Source: a virus. Taken from it: 35,237 bases of DNA. Below the pieces are notes generated by a model, which saw nothing but the letters and a program-made list of their open reading frames with translations, did not search any database and was not told where the DNA came from. The DNA lies in IMG/VR virus record IMGVR_UViG_3300034198_005192, positions 1-35,237 of that record. One strand, written 5' to 3'. Position numbers and translations under genes: made by a program. Shown here piece by piece: positions 29,970 to 35,237 of the stretch (position 1 is its first letter; each line of letters starts with the position of its first letter).

Positions 29970-30240
29970 ATGGCTTCTAGGGGGTATTTATACACAGACT
30001 GCGCTGCTCCCCCAGCGCATAGCCGCCGGTTGGCCCGCCTTGTCCCCACACAAGGTTCGAGCAACACAGCAGCCGGCGGCACCCTTTTCGACCCCGACGA
30101 CCAGGCGGGTATTGAAGCCCTGGTTATGAGGCCTCAACTTTACAATCCTGTTCGAAGTGTGAGGGAGAGTTTTGCTAAACCCTATATCCGCAAACTCACT
30201 CGACCTGGCGTAAAAACCGGGTCGGGCTTTTTTTTGCCAT
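29970..30240 (+). ncRNA. Hairpin-rich putative non-coding RNA ending in an intrinsic terminator
   Basis: This 270-base stretch has four stem-loops: GCGCTG/CAGCGC (30001-30018, loop CTCCCC); a long stem GCCGCCGG/CCGGCGGC (30022-30029 with 30073-30080) enclosing CCTTGT/ACAAGG (30038-30055, loop CCCCAC); CCTCA-ACTT with AAGT-G-TGAGG (30132-30164); and the terminator at 30199-30235. A 90-codon frame reads through it, but it would translate the terminator itself and gives no recognisable protein. C-rich loops could pair with ribosome sites. A regulatory RNA is inferred; a leader structure is the alternative. Confidence 0.45.
30199..30235 (+). terminator. Strong intrinsic terminator
   Basis: A stem of 8-10 bp (30199-30208 with 30217-30226) with an eight-base loop is followed by C and eight T (30228-30235). 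It closes the Cro-like/putative RNA unit. Confidence 0.9.
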
Positions 30241-30262
30241 AATCCAGAATTGGGGGGTTAAT

Positions 30263-30454
30263 GTGGGGAAAGTTCTAAGCTACTTCAAACGCCTTCTAAA
30301 GCTGTGGTTAGTACGCAGAGAGACAGCCCGCCTTAAAAGGTTTGAGCAAGCTGCGTTGGGAATTAAGCCGCAGTCCGGGACCAACAAATTACAGAACCGA
30401 AAAGCAAGCCAGAAGTTGCGCCATCCCATAACATATTATTCGCGGAAGCCATGA
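30263..30454 (+). CDS. Small basic protein, 63 aa
   Basis: GTG 30263 starts a highly basic protein (VLSYFKRLLKLWLVRRETARLKRFEQAALGIKP ... NRKASQKLRHPITYYSRKP) with an amphipathic N-terminal helix. Possible membrane or nucleic-acid contact. No family. A 4-nt overlap (ATGA) joins it to the next gene. Confidence 0.6.
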   Translation: MGKVLSYFKRLLKLWLVRRETARLKRFEQAALGIKPQSGTNKLQNRKASQKLRHPITYYSRKP

Positions 30455-30798
30455 AGCGCAGAAGATCAAAATATAACGCGGTTCGGACGGTCATTGGAAA
30501 CGTGGCCTTTCACTCAAAAGGCGAAGCGCATAGGTGGGTTGAGTTGAAGCACCTCGAAAACGCCGGACTGATTTTAGACCTCCGCCGCCAGGTTCCGTTC
30601 AAACTTTACGCCTGGGCACCCGAGGGCGAGAAGGTTCAAATTGGAATTTACAAGGCGGATTTTTGTTATCGGGACGCCAAGACCAACGAAGAAATTACAG
30701 AAGATTTTAAAGGGGTGGTAACGCCCCATTATCGCCGCACAGCCAAAATCATGGAAGCCAACTACGGCATCAAGATCAAGGAAACTAGGCGCACATGA
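30451..30798 (+). CDS. DUF1064 nuclease-like protein
   Basis: The product has 115 residues with the DUF1064 pattern: KYNAVRTVIGNVAFHSKGEAHRWVELKHLENAGLILDLRRQVPFKLY, then YKADFCYRD, EDFKGVVTPHYRRTAKIMEANYGIKIKE. The E-A-R...ELK and D-F-x-Y...E-D-x-K residues follow the restriction-endonuclease-like (Holliday-junction resolvase-like) fold. It may cut branched DNA during recombination or replication. Confidence 0.85.
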   Translation: MKRRRSKYNAVRTVIGNVAFHSKGEAHRWVELKHLENAGLILDLRRQVPFKLYAWAPEGEKVQIGIYKADFCYRDAKTNEEITEDFKGVVTPHYRRTAKIMEANYGIKIKETRRT

Positions 30799-31085
30799 AT
30801 GACGCAAGCCAGACCGGCATAACCCTTGAGTCTAGCGTGTATTTTTTAGATGTAAGCCCTAGAACTGAACGCGCTATCGAAAACGAGGGGCTTAAGACAA
30901 TCGGTGATGTTGTTGCCATCCCGGCTAAAGAATGGCTACGCGTTCCAAATTTTGGAACCAAGTCACTCAAAAACCTTTCGCGGGAGTTGGCGCGGCATGG
31001 GTTCAAATTAAGGGATATGCCAAGCCGCCGCACCCGCTGTCCTACATGCGACGGTCTTGGGCATATTTTAGGGGACACTCTATGA
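30795..31085 (+). CDS. Stand-alone RNA polymerase alpha-CTD-like protein with a CxxCxGxG zinc-type tail
   Basis: The product has 96 residues. Residues 17-73 (YFLDVSPRTERAIENEGLKTIGDVVAIPAKEWLRVPNFGTKSLKNLSREL) follow the RNA polymerase alpha C-terminal domain, including the helix-hairpin-helix PNFGTKSL at 51-58. The tail CPTCDGLGH (82-90) resembles half of a DnaJ-type zinc motif. The protein could compete with or replace the host alpha-CTD at UP elements or activators. The 4-nt ATGA overlaps on both sides place it in the rightward early operon. Confidence 0.85.
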   Translation: MNDASQTGITLESSVYFLDVSPRTERAIENEGLKTIGDVVAIPAKEWLRVPNFGTKSLKNLSRELARHGFKLRDMPSRRTRCPTCDGLGHILGDTL

Positions 31086-31234
31086 CCCAACGCTTGTCAA
31101 CTCAATACGCCAAGATGCTGAAGGACGTAAAATACTGCGTCCGCACTCACAAAATGACCAAAGCAAAGCGCAAAGAATTTGAAAAGCTGACGCTGCGCTG
31201 TTTGAAAAATGAGATCAGAAAGGGGATGCAATGA
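31082..31234 (+). CDS. Small basic protein, 50 aa
   Basis: ATG 31082 overlaps the previous stop. The 50 residues are lysine/arginine-rich (KMLKDVKYCVRTHKMTKAKRKEFEKLTLRCLKNEIRKGM). Two cysteines. No family. ATGA overlap with the next mini-gene. Confidence 0.58.
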   Translation: MTQRLSTQYAKMLKDVKYCVRTHKMTKAKRKEFEKLTLRCLKNEIRKGMQ

Positions 31235-31326
31235 CTGACGTTCTTTTATTCGCCCTGTCCATGTTCTGCTTTTCCATAGGCGCTGGGGTGATGATTATTA
31301 ACTGGTATTTGGGACGCGAAGAATAA
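31231..31326 (+). CDS. Single-span membrane mini-protein, 31 aa
   Basis: ATG 31231 (ATGA overlap, AGGGGA just upstream) gives 31 residues with one membrane segment (DVLLFALSMFCFSIGAGVMIINWYL) and a charged end GREE. Small membrane proteins like this in early operons may act in superinfection exclusion or host-membrane functions; this is not shown. Confidence 0.6.
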   Translation: MTDVLLFALSMFCFSIGAGVMIINWYLGREE

Positions 31327-31346
31327 CTTTAACGAGGGGCAACATC

Positions 31347-31715
31347 ATGTGGACAAGTGACAACGTATATTCAGACCAAGAGAACGCGATTTTGCTAAAG
31401 GGGCTGGCAGAGGGTAAAACCATGCTCGAGATATGTGCGGATTTACCCCACAGAACGTTCCCCTCCATCCGGGGCAGATGCACTAAACTCAAGCTGAAAG
31501 AGCAGGACAAAAAGATCGACGCCTACTTCAACCGGCCTATCGACAGCCAGCCGCAGCCGAAGCGGGTTAAATGGACCGCGATTTGGTTTGAGAACGTGAC
31601 GAAGGAAGAAGCCCGCCAAGCAAGCTTTGGAGCGCCTAAGTCTAAGACCTTCACTAAAGGCCCGTCGCATCCAGGCTCGCAATACGGATGTTCTACAGGG
31701 GATCTTTCAGCGTGA
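31347..31715 (+). CDS. Myb/GcrA-like DNA-binding protein
   Basis: ATG 31347 follows GAGGGG. The N-terminus YSDQENAILLKGLAEGKTMLEICADLPHRTFPSIRGRCTKLKL is a Myb/SANT-like three-helix motif of the GcrA type, with the R-x-x-R-K/C helix that reads DNA. The remainder is basic and low in complexity. A transcription regulator role is likely. Overlaps the next gene by 4 bases at GTGA. Confidence 0.72.
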   Translation: MWTSDNVYSDQENAILLKGLAEGKTMLEICADLPHRTFPSIRGRCTKLKLKEQDKKIDAYFNRPIDSQPQPKRVKWTAIWFENVTKEEARQASFGAPKSKTFTKGPSHPGSQYGCSTGDLSA

Positions 31716-32149
31716 ACGCATACAAGAAGGTTACTAAATTTAGCGAGTACAGAGACAACCAGATCATCGACCCGGCTGAAAACAAAGCTCTATTGCATAC
31801 GCTTAAAAGGCGCATTGAGGTACAGGCCGCATCCATCACTAGACTTTGGGAAGCGTTGGAGGCTCAGAAAGAGATTTTGTCGCGTGTGGCAACGCCCGAG
31901 CGGTTGAATATTATCATCACCGAGGTATCAAAAAAACACGGCTTTGAGCCGTTAGATATAATTGGGCCGAGACAGCAAGCCCCCCTCGTAAGAGCTAGGC
32001 AGGAAGCTTATTGGCGCTGCGTAAAAGAAACCAAACTAAGCTACCCGGCGATTGGCAGAGCCTTTGGGAACAGGGACCACACGACAATTATGTGGGGGGC
32101 CAAACGCCACGAAGCCCGCATGAAACAGGTGAATAATGGCGCGACCTGA
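31712..32149 (+). CDS. DnaA domain IV-like replication protein
   Basis: GTG 31712 has an AGGGGA ribosome site and overlaps the previous stop; ATG 31688 is also possible. The product has 145 residues. A coiled N-part (ALLHTLKRRIEVQAASITRLWEALEAQKEIL) is followed by a DnaA C-terminal DNA-binding domain: LVRARQEAYWRCVKETKLSYPAIGRAFGNRDHTTIMWGAKRHEARM, with the GRDHTT signature that contacts DnaA boxes. There is no ATPase domain. It may bind an origin in the next gene or compete with host DnaA. Confidence 0.88.
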   Translation: MNAYKKVTKFSEYRDNQIIDPAENKALLHTLKRRIEVQAASITRLWEALEAQKEILSRVATPERLNIIITEVSKKHGFEPLDIIGPRQQAPLVRARQEAYWRCVKETKLSYPAIGRAFGNRDHTTIMWGAKRHEARMKQVNNGAT

Positions 32150-33077
32150 TTCATGGATGCCGTTCTACATTAGCGATTGGATGGTCAAGACGGGCGATTT
32201 GACGGCGGAAGCCAGGGGCGCTTATGTCGAGCTTATTTTTGCCTATTGGCGGACAGGTAGGCCATTACCCGATAACGACGAGAAGCTTCAGAGGCTTTCC
32301 AGGTGTACGGATAAGGAATGGCAACGCTGCCGAGCCGAGGTAATGGCGTTTTTTAATCTTGGCGCGGGCGGTTGGCAGCACAATCGGATTGATGAGGAGC
32401 TTGCCAAAGCCAATGCCAAGTACGATGCCAAGGTTAAGGCAGGGCAAAAGGGATCACATAAGCGATGGCAAAAGCATATCACAGCTATAGCAGAACCATT
32501 GGCAGAAGCATTGGCAACACCATTAACAAACGGATGCACAACTCACAACTCACATACTCCTTACGGAGTAACAGTATCTAAAGATACTGTTCGCAAAACA
32601 CGGAGGACACGCCTTGCAAACGATTGGAAGCCTAGCGAAGCAGATCACGCCGTTGCAATCGGGGAAGGACTCAGCCCCGACGAAATTGCCGCAGACCTTG
32701 CAGAATGGCGGGAATACTGGACAGGGCCAGAACCTCGAGACCCCCTCAAAACCGATTGGTCGCGGACTTACCGCAAGCACGTTAAGCAATTTGCCTCCGG
32801 TATCATTGCCCGCCGCGCTCGCCAAGGACAATCCAAAGCAAACGCTGGAGTGCGTCAAAGCCTCACTGCCGCCACAGATTCGATCCTCGCTAAAGCCGGT
32901 TTTCGACAAGCTGCAAGCGATAACCCACTACGACCTGACCGGAACACATGGCCCGAGGGAGATAACCCAGGCGCGGGATATTCTGGCCCAATCCTTGACG
33001 CCGATCACTGGGACGGAGGCGCTTGGACTGTTGAAAGAACTGAAGGCGACGACAAGGCCGACGCCGGGCACAACTGA
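32136..33077 (+). CDS. DUF1376 replication-initiation-like protein
   Basis: The product has 313 residues. The N-terminal DUF1376 domain shows WMPFYISDWMVKTGDLTAEARGAYVELIFAYWRTGRPLPDNDEKLQRLSRCTDKEWQRCRAEVMAFF. A low-complexity linker carries tandem repeats and inverted repeats at DNA level (32490-32591). A second helical domain (NDWKPSEADHAVAIGEGLSPDEIAADLAEWREYW) follows, as in phage replication proteins. It likely initiates replication together with the DnaA-like protein. The gene overlaps the next one in another frame. Confidence 0.82.
   Translation: MARPDSWMPFYISDWMVKTGDLTAEARGAYVELIFAYWRTGRPLPDNDEKLQRLSRCTDKEWQRCRAEVMAFFNLGAGGWQHNRIDEELAKANAKYDAKVKAGQKGSHKRWQKHITAIAEPLAEALATPLTNGCTTHNSHTPYGVTVSKDTVRKTRRTRLANDWKPSEADHAVAIGEGLSPDEIAADLAEWREYWTGPEPRDPLKTDWSRTYRKHVKQFASGIIARRARQGQSKANAGVRQSLTAATDSILAKAGFRQAASDNPLRPDRNTWPEGDNPGAGYSGPILDADHWDGGAWTVERTEGDDKADAGHN
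32490..32591. other. Candidate replication origin inside the DUF1376 gene
   Basis: Three tandem 12-bp units (GCAGAACCATTG-type) lie at 32490-32525, then CACAACT twice with a third variant at 32537-32558. Two perfect hairpins follow: TACTCC/GGAGTA (32555-32570) and AACAGTATC/GATACTGTT (32570-32591, loop TAAA). The cluster falls in a flexible linker region. Lambda has its origin iterons inside gene O, so the layout is comparable. Inference. Confidence 0.5.
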
Positions 33078-33303
33078 TGACCTGGAAGCGGTTTTAGTGG
33101 CCTATCTTAAGCGGCTGAAGGACTACCCAGCGGACGTAATTCGTCACGTTTTGACAACGCACGACAGCCCATGGTGGCCGGCATGGCACGAACTGAAGGA
33201 ACGACTGGAGATGCACACTTACCGGAGACGGATGATGCTGAAGGCTTTGAATGTCCGCCATACCGCAAGAGGGCATGACCTAACGATTTTAAATGCAGGA
33301 TGA
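33031..33303 (+). CDS. Replication-associated protein; start uncertain, long frame overlaps the DUF1376 gene
   Basis: Reading from TTG 33031 (GGAGG at 33015-33019) the product has 90 residues. The well-formed part is DDLEAVLVAYLKRLKDYPADVIRHVLTTHDSPWWPAWHELKERLEMHTYRRRMMLKAL, a pattern known from phage replication operons where 'YPAD...V...WWPAW.EL' recurs. The frame is open upstream to 32614 and reads SLPPQIRSSLKPVFDKLQ and GTEALGLLKELKATTRP inside the DUF1376 gene. The start may therefore be TTG 32995 or even 32614. Confidence 0.68.
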   Translation: MKELKATTRPTPGTTDDLEAVLVAYLKRLKDYPADVIRHVLTTHDSPWWPAWHELKERLEMHTYRRRMMLKALNVRHTARGHDLTILNAG

Positions 33304-33398
33304 AGTGCGATTTATGCAGCGCCAACGCTGGCGTCCTGACTTGGACTAACGAGCAACTGTTTCACGGGAAAATTCCCCAACTAAGTAACGGAAAATAA
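33300..33398 (+). CDS. CxxC mini-protein, 32 aa
   Basis: ATG 33300 overlaps the previous stop (ATGA), and its own TAA is followed directly by the next ATG. The product begins MKCDLCSANAGVLTWTNEQLFHGKIPQ. One CxxC pair suggests a small metal-binding or redox knuckle. Too short to place in a family. Confidence 0.5.
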   Translation: MKCDLCSANAGVLTWTNEQLFHGKIPQLSNGK

Positions 33399-33905
33399 AT
33401 GACAAAAAAGCACACCCGCCGTGGGTACGAGAAAAAAGACCGGCCTAAATTCGATATGGGAACGCCCGAATTGGTCAAAAAGCGCCTCATGGCTCTAGGT
33501 CCGCGCCGCCTTGGCTGGCCAGAGCCTAACCCATCAGACGCTGAATCCGCTTTGGGGGTATTGTTCTGGCAAGGTGCCCTAGGATTGGATTACGACCGCG
33601 CCAAGCGCCTTCACGATGCCGGCGTAGCCTTTGCTGGGTGGTGGACGCTTGTGCATCCCAAGAGCCACACCCAAGGCACCTTGGGGCAATTTGCGCCTAA
33701 GACTTCCTCGGGTGAGGTGGACACGGCGGAAGCTGAGGCCAATCTGCGTAGCGCCTCGGTTTGCCTTAAGCGGGAACGCCACGTTTACGACGCGGTGGTG
33801 AATACTTGCGTTTACCAGCAGTTAAACTACGGGACCGTGGCTAAATTGAAGGCTGGACTTGGGTGGCTGCTTGAATGGCAGCGGGAGCAGAGGGAAGCGG
33901 CGTGA
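33399..33905 (+). CDS. Unknown phage protein, 168 aa
   Basis: The product has 168 residues. The N-terminus is basic; the body (NPSDAESALGVLFWQGALGLDYDRAKRLHDAGVAFAGWWTLVHPKS) matches a pattern seen in many proteins of alphaproteobacterial phages, where a conserved 'A-x-S-x-LG-x-L...YDAG-x-x-FA' helix occurs. Function unknown. ATG follows the previous stop directly. Confidence 0.7.
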   Translation: MTKKHTRRGYEKKDRPKFDMGTPELVKKRLMALGPRRLGWPEPNPSDAESALGVLFWQGALGLDYDRAKRLHDAGVAFAGWWTLVHPKSHTQGTLGQFAPKTSSGEVDTAEAEANLRSASVCLKRERHVYDAVVNTCVYQQLNYGTVAKLKAGLGWLLEWQREQREAA

Positions 33906-34495
33906 TTTATTCTGGTTCTGGTCAGTTACCCCACCACCTTTACGCTTGGGTGGATACCAAGTTTATTGCGCGGCCAGGAATGGAAAGCGGTTTTGTGCCT
34001 GTGGTGTGGTTTGGCCTTACCTCGCGGTTTGGAGAGATGTGGGGCTGCAATGTCATGTTGGAGTGCGGCGGGGTGTACCGAAACCTTCCACCGCACTCCT
34101 TGGCCTTTAAAACTGATCCTGAGCCTATCTGGACGGAACAAGACGCCCAAGCTTGGGACTGTTATGGCCCACAATTCAGCACAATCGAGTATAATTACCT
34201 CGTAAATGTTGGCTGCGAGATTAAGGACGTAAAGACTAAAACTCCATTGATGGGTAAATATCTCTTTACCGCCATTCCACTGTTTGACGGCTACACCCGC
34301 CATCCTGGGCAGAGCAAAGAGTTTATGTTTCTCGAAATGGACAATGGACGCCTAGCGATCAAATCAACAGATATGGTTTTGTTCCATGATAAATCATTTG
34401 CGAACCCGCATTGGCCCACTAATTTGCGGAGGCAGTCTAAGACGTATCATTGCGAGGCTAACATTTTGCCGGACCGGGCTAGTAATGGGGGTTGA
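33902..34495 (+). CDS. Unknown phage protein, 197 aa
   Basis: GTG 33902 has an AGAGGGA ribosome site and overlaps the upstream stop. ATG 33875 lies inside the previous gene and is less likely. The sequence (LYAWVDTKFIARPGMESGFVPVVWFGLTSRFGEMWGCNVMLECGGVYRNLPPHSLAF and DCYGPQFSTIEYNYLVNVGCEIKD) looks beta-rich. No family is recognised. A promoter (TTGACA at 34492) overlaps its stop. Confidence 0.7.
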   Translation: MIYSGSGQLPHHLYAWVDTKFIARPGMESGFVPVVWFGLTSRFGEMWGCNVMLECGGVYRNLPPHSLAFKTDPEPIWTEQDAQAWDCYGPQFSTIEYNYLVNVGCEIKDVKTKTPLMGKYLFTAIPLFDGYTRHPGQSKEFMFLEMDNGRLAIKSTDMVLFHDKSFANPHWPTNLRRQSKTYHCEANILPDRASNGG

Positions 34496-34520
34496 CAAGT
34501 TAATTCATATCAAGTATTGC
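34492..34520 (+). promoter_or_regulatory. Candidate late promoter
   Basis: A perfect -35 TTGACA (34492-34497) is followed after 17 bases by TATTGC (34515-34520), a weak -10. It precedes a terminator (34549) and then the packaging genes. Weak -10 plus early terminator resembles lambdoid late promoters that depend on antitermination. Inference. Confidence 0.45.
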
Positions 34521-34548
34521 GATGGTATCTAGTCCATTATTGCGTCTA

Positions 34549-34577
34549 AACCCCGCCAGGAAACTGCGCGGGGTTTT
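34549..34577 (+). terminator. Intrinsic terminator between replication arm and packaging genes
   Basis: AACCCCGC (34549-34556) pairs perfectly with GCGGGGTT (34568-34575), followed by TT and CTATT. It lies about 20-50 bases downstream of the candidate late promoter. Confidence 0.82.
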
Positions 34578-34591
34578 CTATTGAGGGCTAA

Positions 34592-34972
34592 ATGCTTCCA
34601 GAGCAGCGCCTATTCATCGCCGTGATTACGCAGAGTTTTCTTGACGCTTGCCAGCCCAAACCTGAGTTGAGAGACTTCGACAAATGGGTGGTAAAGCGCC
34701 GCAAACGCAGAGCGAAACGTGGTGAGCATATCGAAAGCCCGCCGGCAGAACGCGCCGCCTATGACGCCTACTTTGATTCGATGCAGGAAGTTCTTGGCAG
34801 TTGGGAAACCAACCGAAACAGCGCCCGTAGGTGGCTTTTAGGCGTGGAATCTGGCTTAGAAACTATTGCCCGCCTTGCAGAGTTTGAGATCGAATACATC
34901 ACCCGCAAGGCCAAACAACTTGAGCGGGCGAAATGGGTAGCGCCTTACGACCTGCCGTATTTCGTCGCATAG
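34592..34972 (+). CDS. Unknown protein before the packaging genes, 126 aa
   Basis: The product has 126 residues. It opens MLPEQRLFIAVITQSFLDACQ and has a basic patch KWVVKRRKRRAKRGEH and a C-terminal helix set SARRWLLGVESGLETIARLAEFEIEYITRKAKQLERAKWV. The 'R-x-W-L-x-S...A-L-A-x-x-x-E-x-x-R' pattern recurs in small phage proteins near terminases and resembles an HTH-like fold. It could be a late regulator. Function not assigned. Confidence 0.68.
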   Translation: MLPEQRLFIAVITQSFLDACQPKPELRDFDKWVVKRRKRRAKRGEHIESPPAERAAYDAYFDSMQEVLGSWETNRNSARRWLLGVESGLETIARLAEFEIEYITRKAKQLERAKWVAPYDLPYFVA

Positions 34973-34979
34973 AGGCTCA

Positions 34980-35024
34980 ATGCTAACCATCAAGTTTCAC
35001 TCTTTTAAGGCAGCGCCTGAGTGA
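34980..35024 (+). CDS. Leader peptide, 14 aa, coupled to the MptE-like gene
   Basis: ATG 34980 follows AGAGG by four bases. The frame reads 14 residues (MLTIKFHSFKAAPE) and ends with TGA 35022-35024, overlapping the GTG at 35021. The layout suggests translational coupling; the peptide may have no function of its own. Confidence 0.35.
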   Translation: MLTIKFHSFKAAPE

Positions 35025-35237
35025 GTGATCTTGCGCTGTCACTTGTCAGCGAACAGATCGAGCAGCCCAAGTCTGGATTTATCTTTGAGCCTTTCACATG
35101 GGGAAATGACAAGGTTCTTCACCCACAACGGAAGGGACCGCGTAATCTCAGGGACGTAATCCCGCCAGGTAAGGGTAGGTTTTCTAAAGGGCCAAAAGGT
35201 GATCTTGAGTACTTAGACCGCATTCGAAACGGTCAAC
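35021..35237 (+). CDS. 5' part of the MptE/DUF115-like gene (continues at base 88 through the circular junction)
   Basis: GTG 35021 follows a TGA in the same frame, so no earlier start exists. The frame runs to the window end (VSDLALSLVSEQIEQPKSGFIFEPFTWGNDKVLHPQRKGP, then RDVIPPGKGRFSKGPKGDLEYLDRI) and continues at base 88 of the window to 977. The joined product has 368 residues. AAGG at 35007-35010 is a modest ribosome site; coupling to the 14-residue leader may help. Confidence 0.8.
   Translation, partial: MSDLALSLVSEQIEQPKSGFIFEPFTWGNDKVLHPQRKGPRNLRDVIPPGKGRFSKGPKGDLEYLDRIRNGQ
35151..35237. repeat. Right copy of 87-bp terminal direct repeat
   Basis: Identical to bases 1-87, base for base. 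See the left copy for the reading-frame argument that the genome is circular or circularly permuted. Confidence 0.95.

Noticed and set aside
30030-30080. tRNA or tmRNA because of the GGTTCGAGC string
   Set aside because: The bases around the TTCGA loop do not form a T-stem, and no acceptor or anticodon arm can be built; the stems present belong to a different fold.
29729-30082. 117-codon minus-strand frame opposite the Cro-like gene
   Set aside because: It crosses the divergent control region and the putative RNA stems; the HTH protein on the plus strand is convincing.
30115-30170. Second T-loop-like GTTCGAA at 30150
   Set aside because: Flanking bases do not pair as a T-arm; they form part of the CCTCAACTT/AAGTGTGAGG hairpin.

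Overview
This 35,237-base window is a complete tailed-phage (podovirus-like) genome map. The first 87 bases are repeated exactly as the last 87 (1-87 = 35151-35237), and a reading frame that begins near the right end (GTG at 35021) continues without a break into the gene ending at 977. The molecule therefore closes into a circle of about 35,150 bp. The sequence is moderately GC-rich, with dense gene packing and constant 1-, 4- or 8-nt stop/start overlaps (TAATG, ATGA, GTGA). The virion genes (P22-like portal, SU10/DUF5309-type major capsid protein, gp10-like tail protein with a Gly-Tyr repeat) and the small accessory genes (DUF6378, DUF1064, DUF1376, a GcrA/Myb-like DNA-binding protein, a HTPGPW protein) resemble podovirus-type phages and prophages of Alphaproteobacteria. 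That host guess is inference. I found no integrase, DNA polymerase, RNA polymerase, tRNA gene or CRISPR array.

Layout. (1) 35021-6488, plus strand: MptE/DUF115-like protein, two tiny lysine-rich peptides, ParB-methyltransferase fusion, small and large terminase, portal, an Arg6 mini-protein and a small unknown protein. (2) 6519-14248: scaffold, major capsid protein followed by a clear intrinsic terminator, head-tail adaptor, tail fibre-like and tail hub proteins, and a small GNAT-like protein. (3) 14251-18171: three internal (ejection) proteins. (4) 18172-24047: lysis and accessory block, with an XhlA/holin-like protein, an HTH-metallophosphoesterase, a small membrane protein, a reverse-strand HNH gene, a T4-type endolysin with a C-terminal membrane segment, a polyvalent zincin protein, and i-spanin with nested o-spanin. 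(5) 25006-24028, minus strand: two unknown genes behind their own extended -10 promoter, the second apparently frameshifted. (6) 29637-25289, minus strand: early recombination operon (Erf annealase, SSB, HNH-like protein, many small proteins). (7) 29638-29770: divergent control region with a Cro-like gene on the plus side. (8) 29756-34972, plus strand: a structured, probably non-coding segment ending in a strong terminator, then DUF1064 nuclease-like, an RNA polymerase alpha-CTD look-alike, a Myb/GcrA-like protein, DnaA domain IV-like, a DUF1376 replication protein whose linker carries iterons and perfect hairpins (candidate origin), and several unknown genes. The arm ends at a promoter-terminator pair just before the packaging genes.

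How it may work together (inference). The Cro-like switch at 29.7 kb drives the leftward recombination operon and the rightward replication and host-takeover operon. Replication may start inside the DUF1376 gene with help from the DnaA-like protein. Late transcription may start at about 34.53 kb, pass a leader terminator, and run around the circle junction through packaging, head, tail, ejection and lysis genes. The most notable observations are the alpha-CTD mimic, the origin-like cluster, the hairpin-rich putative RNA at 30.0-30.24 kb, the polyvalent protein inside the lysis cassette, apparent ATA/CTG start codons, and many mini-genes under 60 codons.
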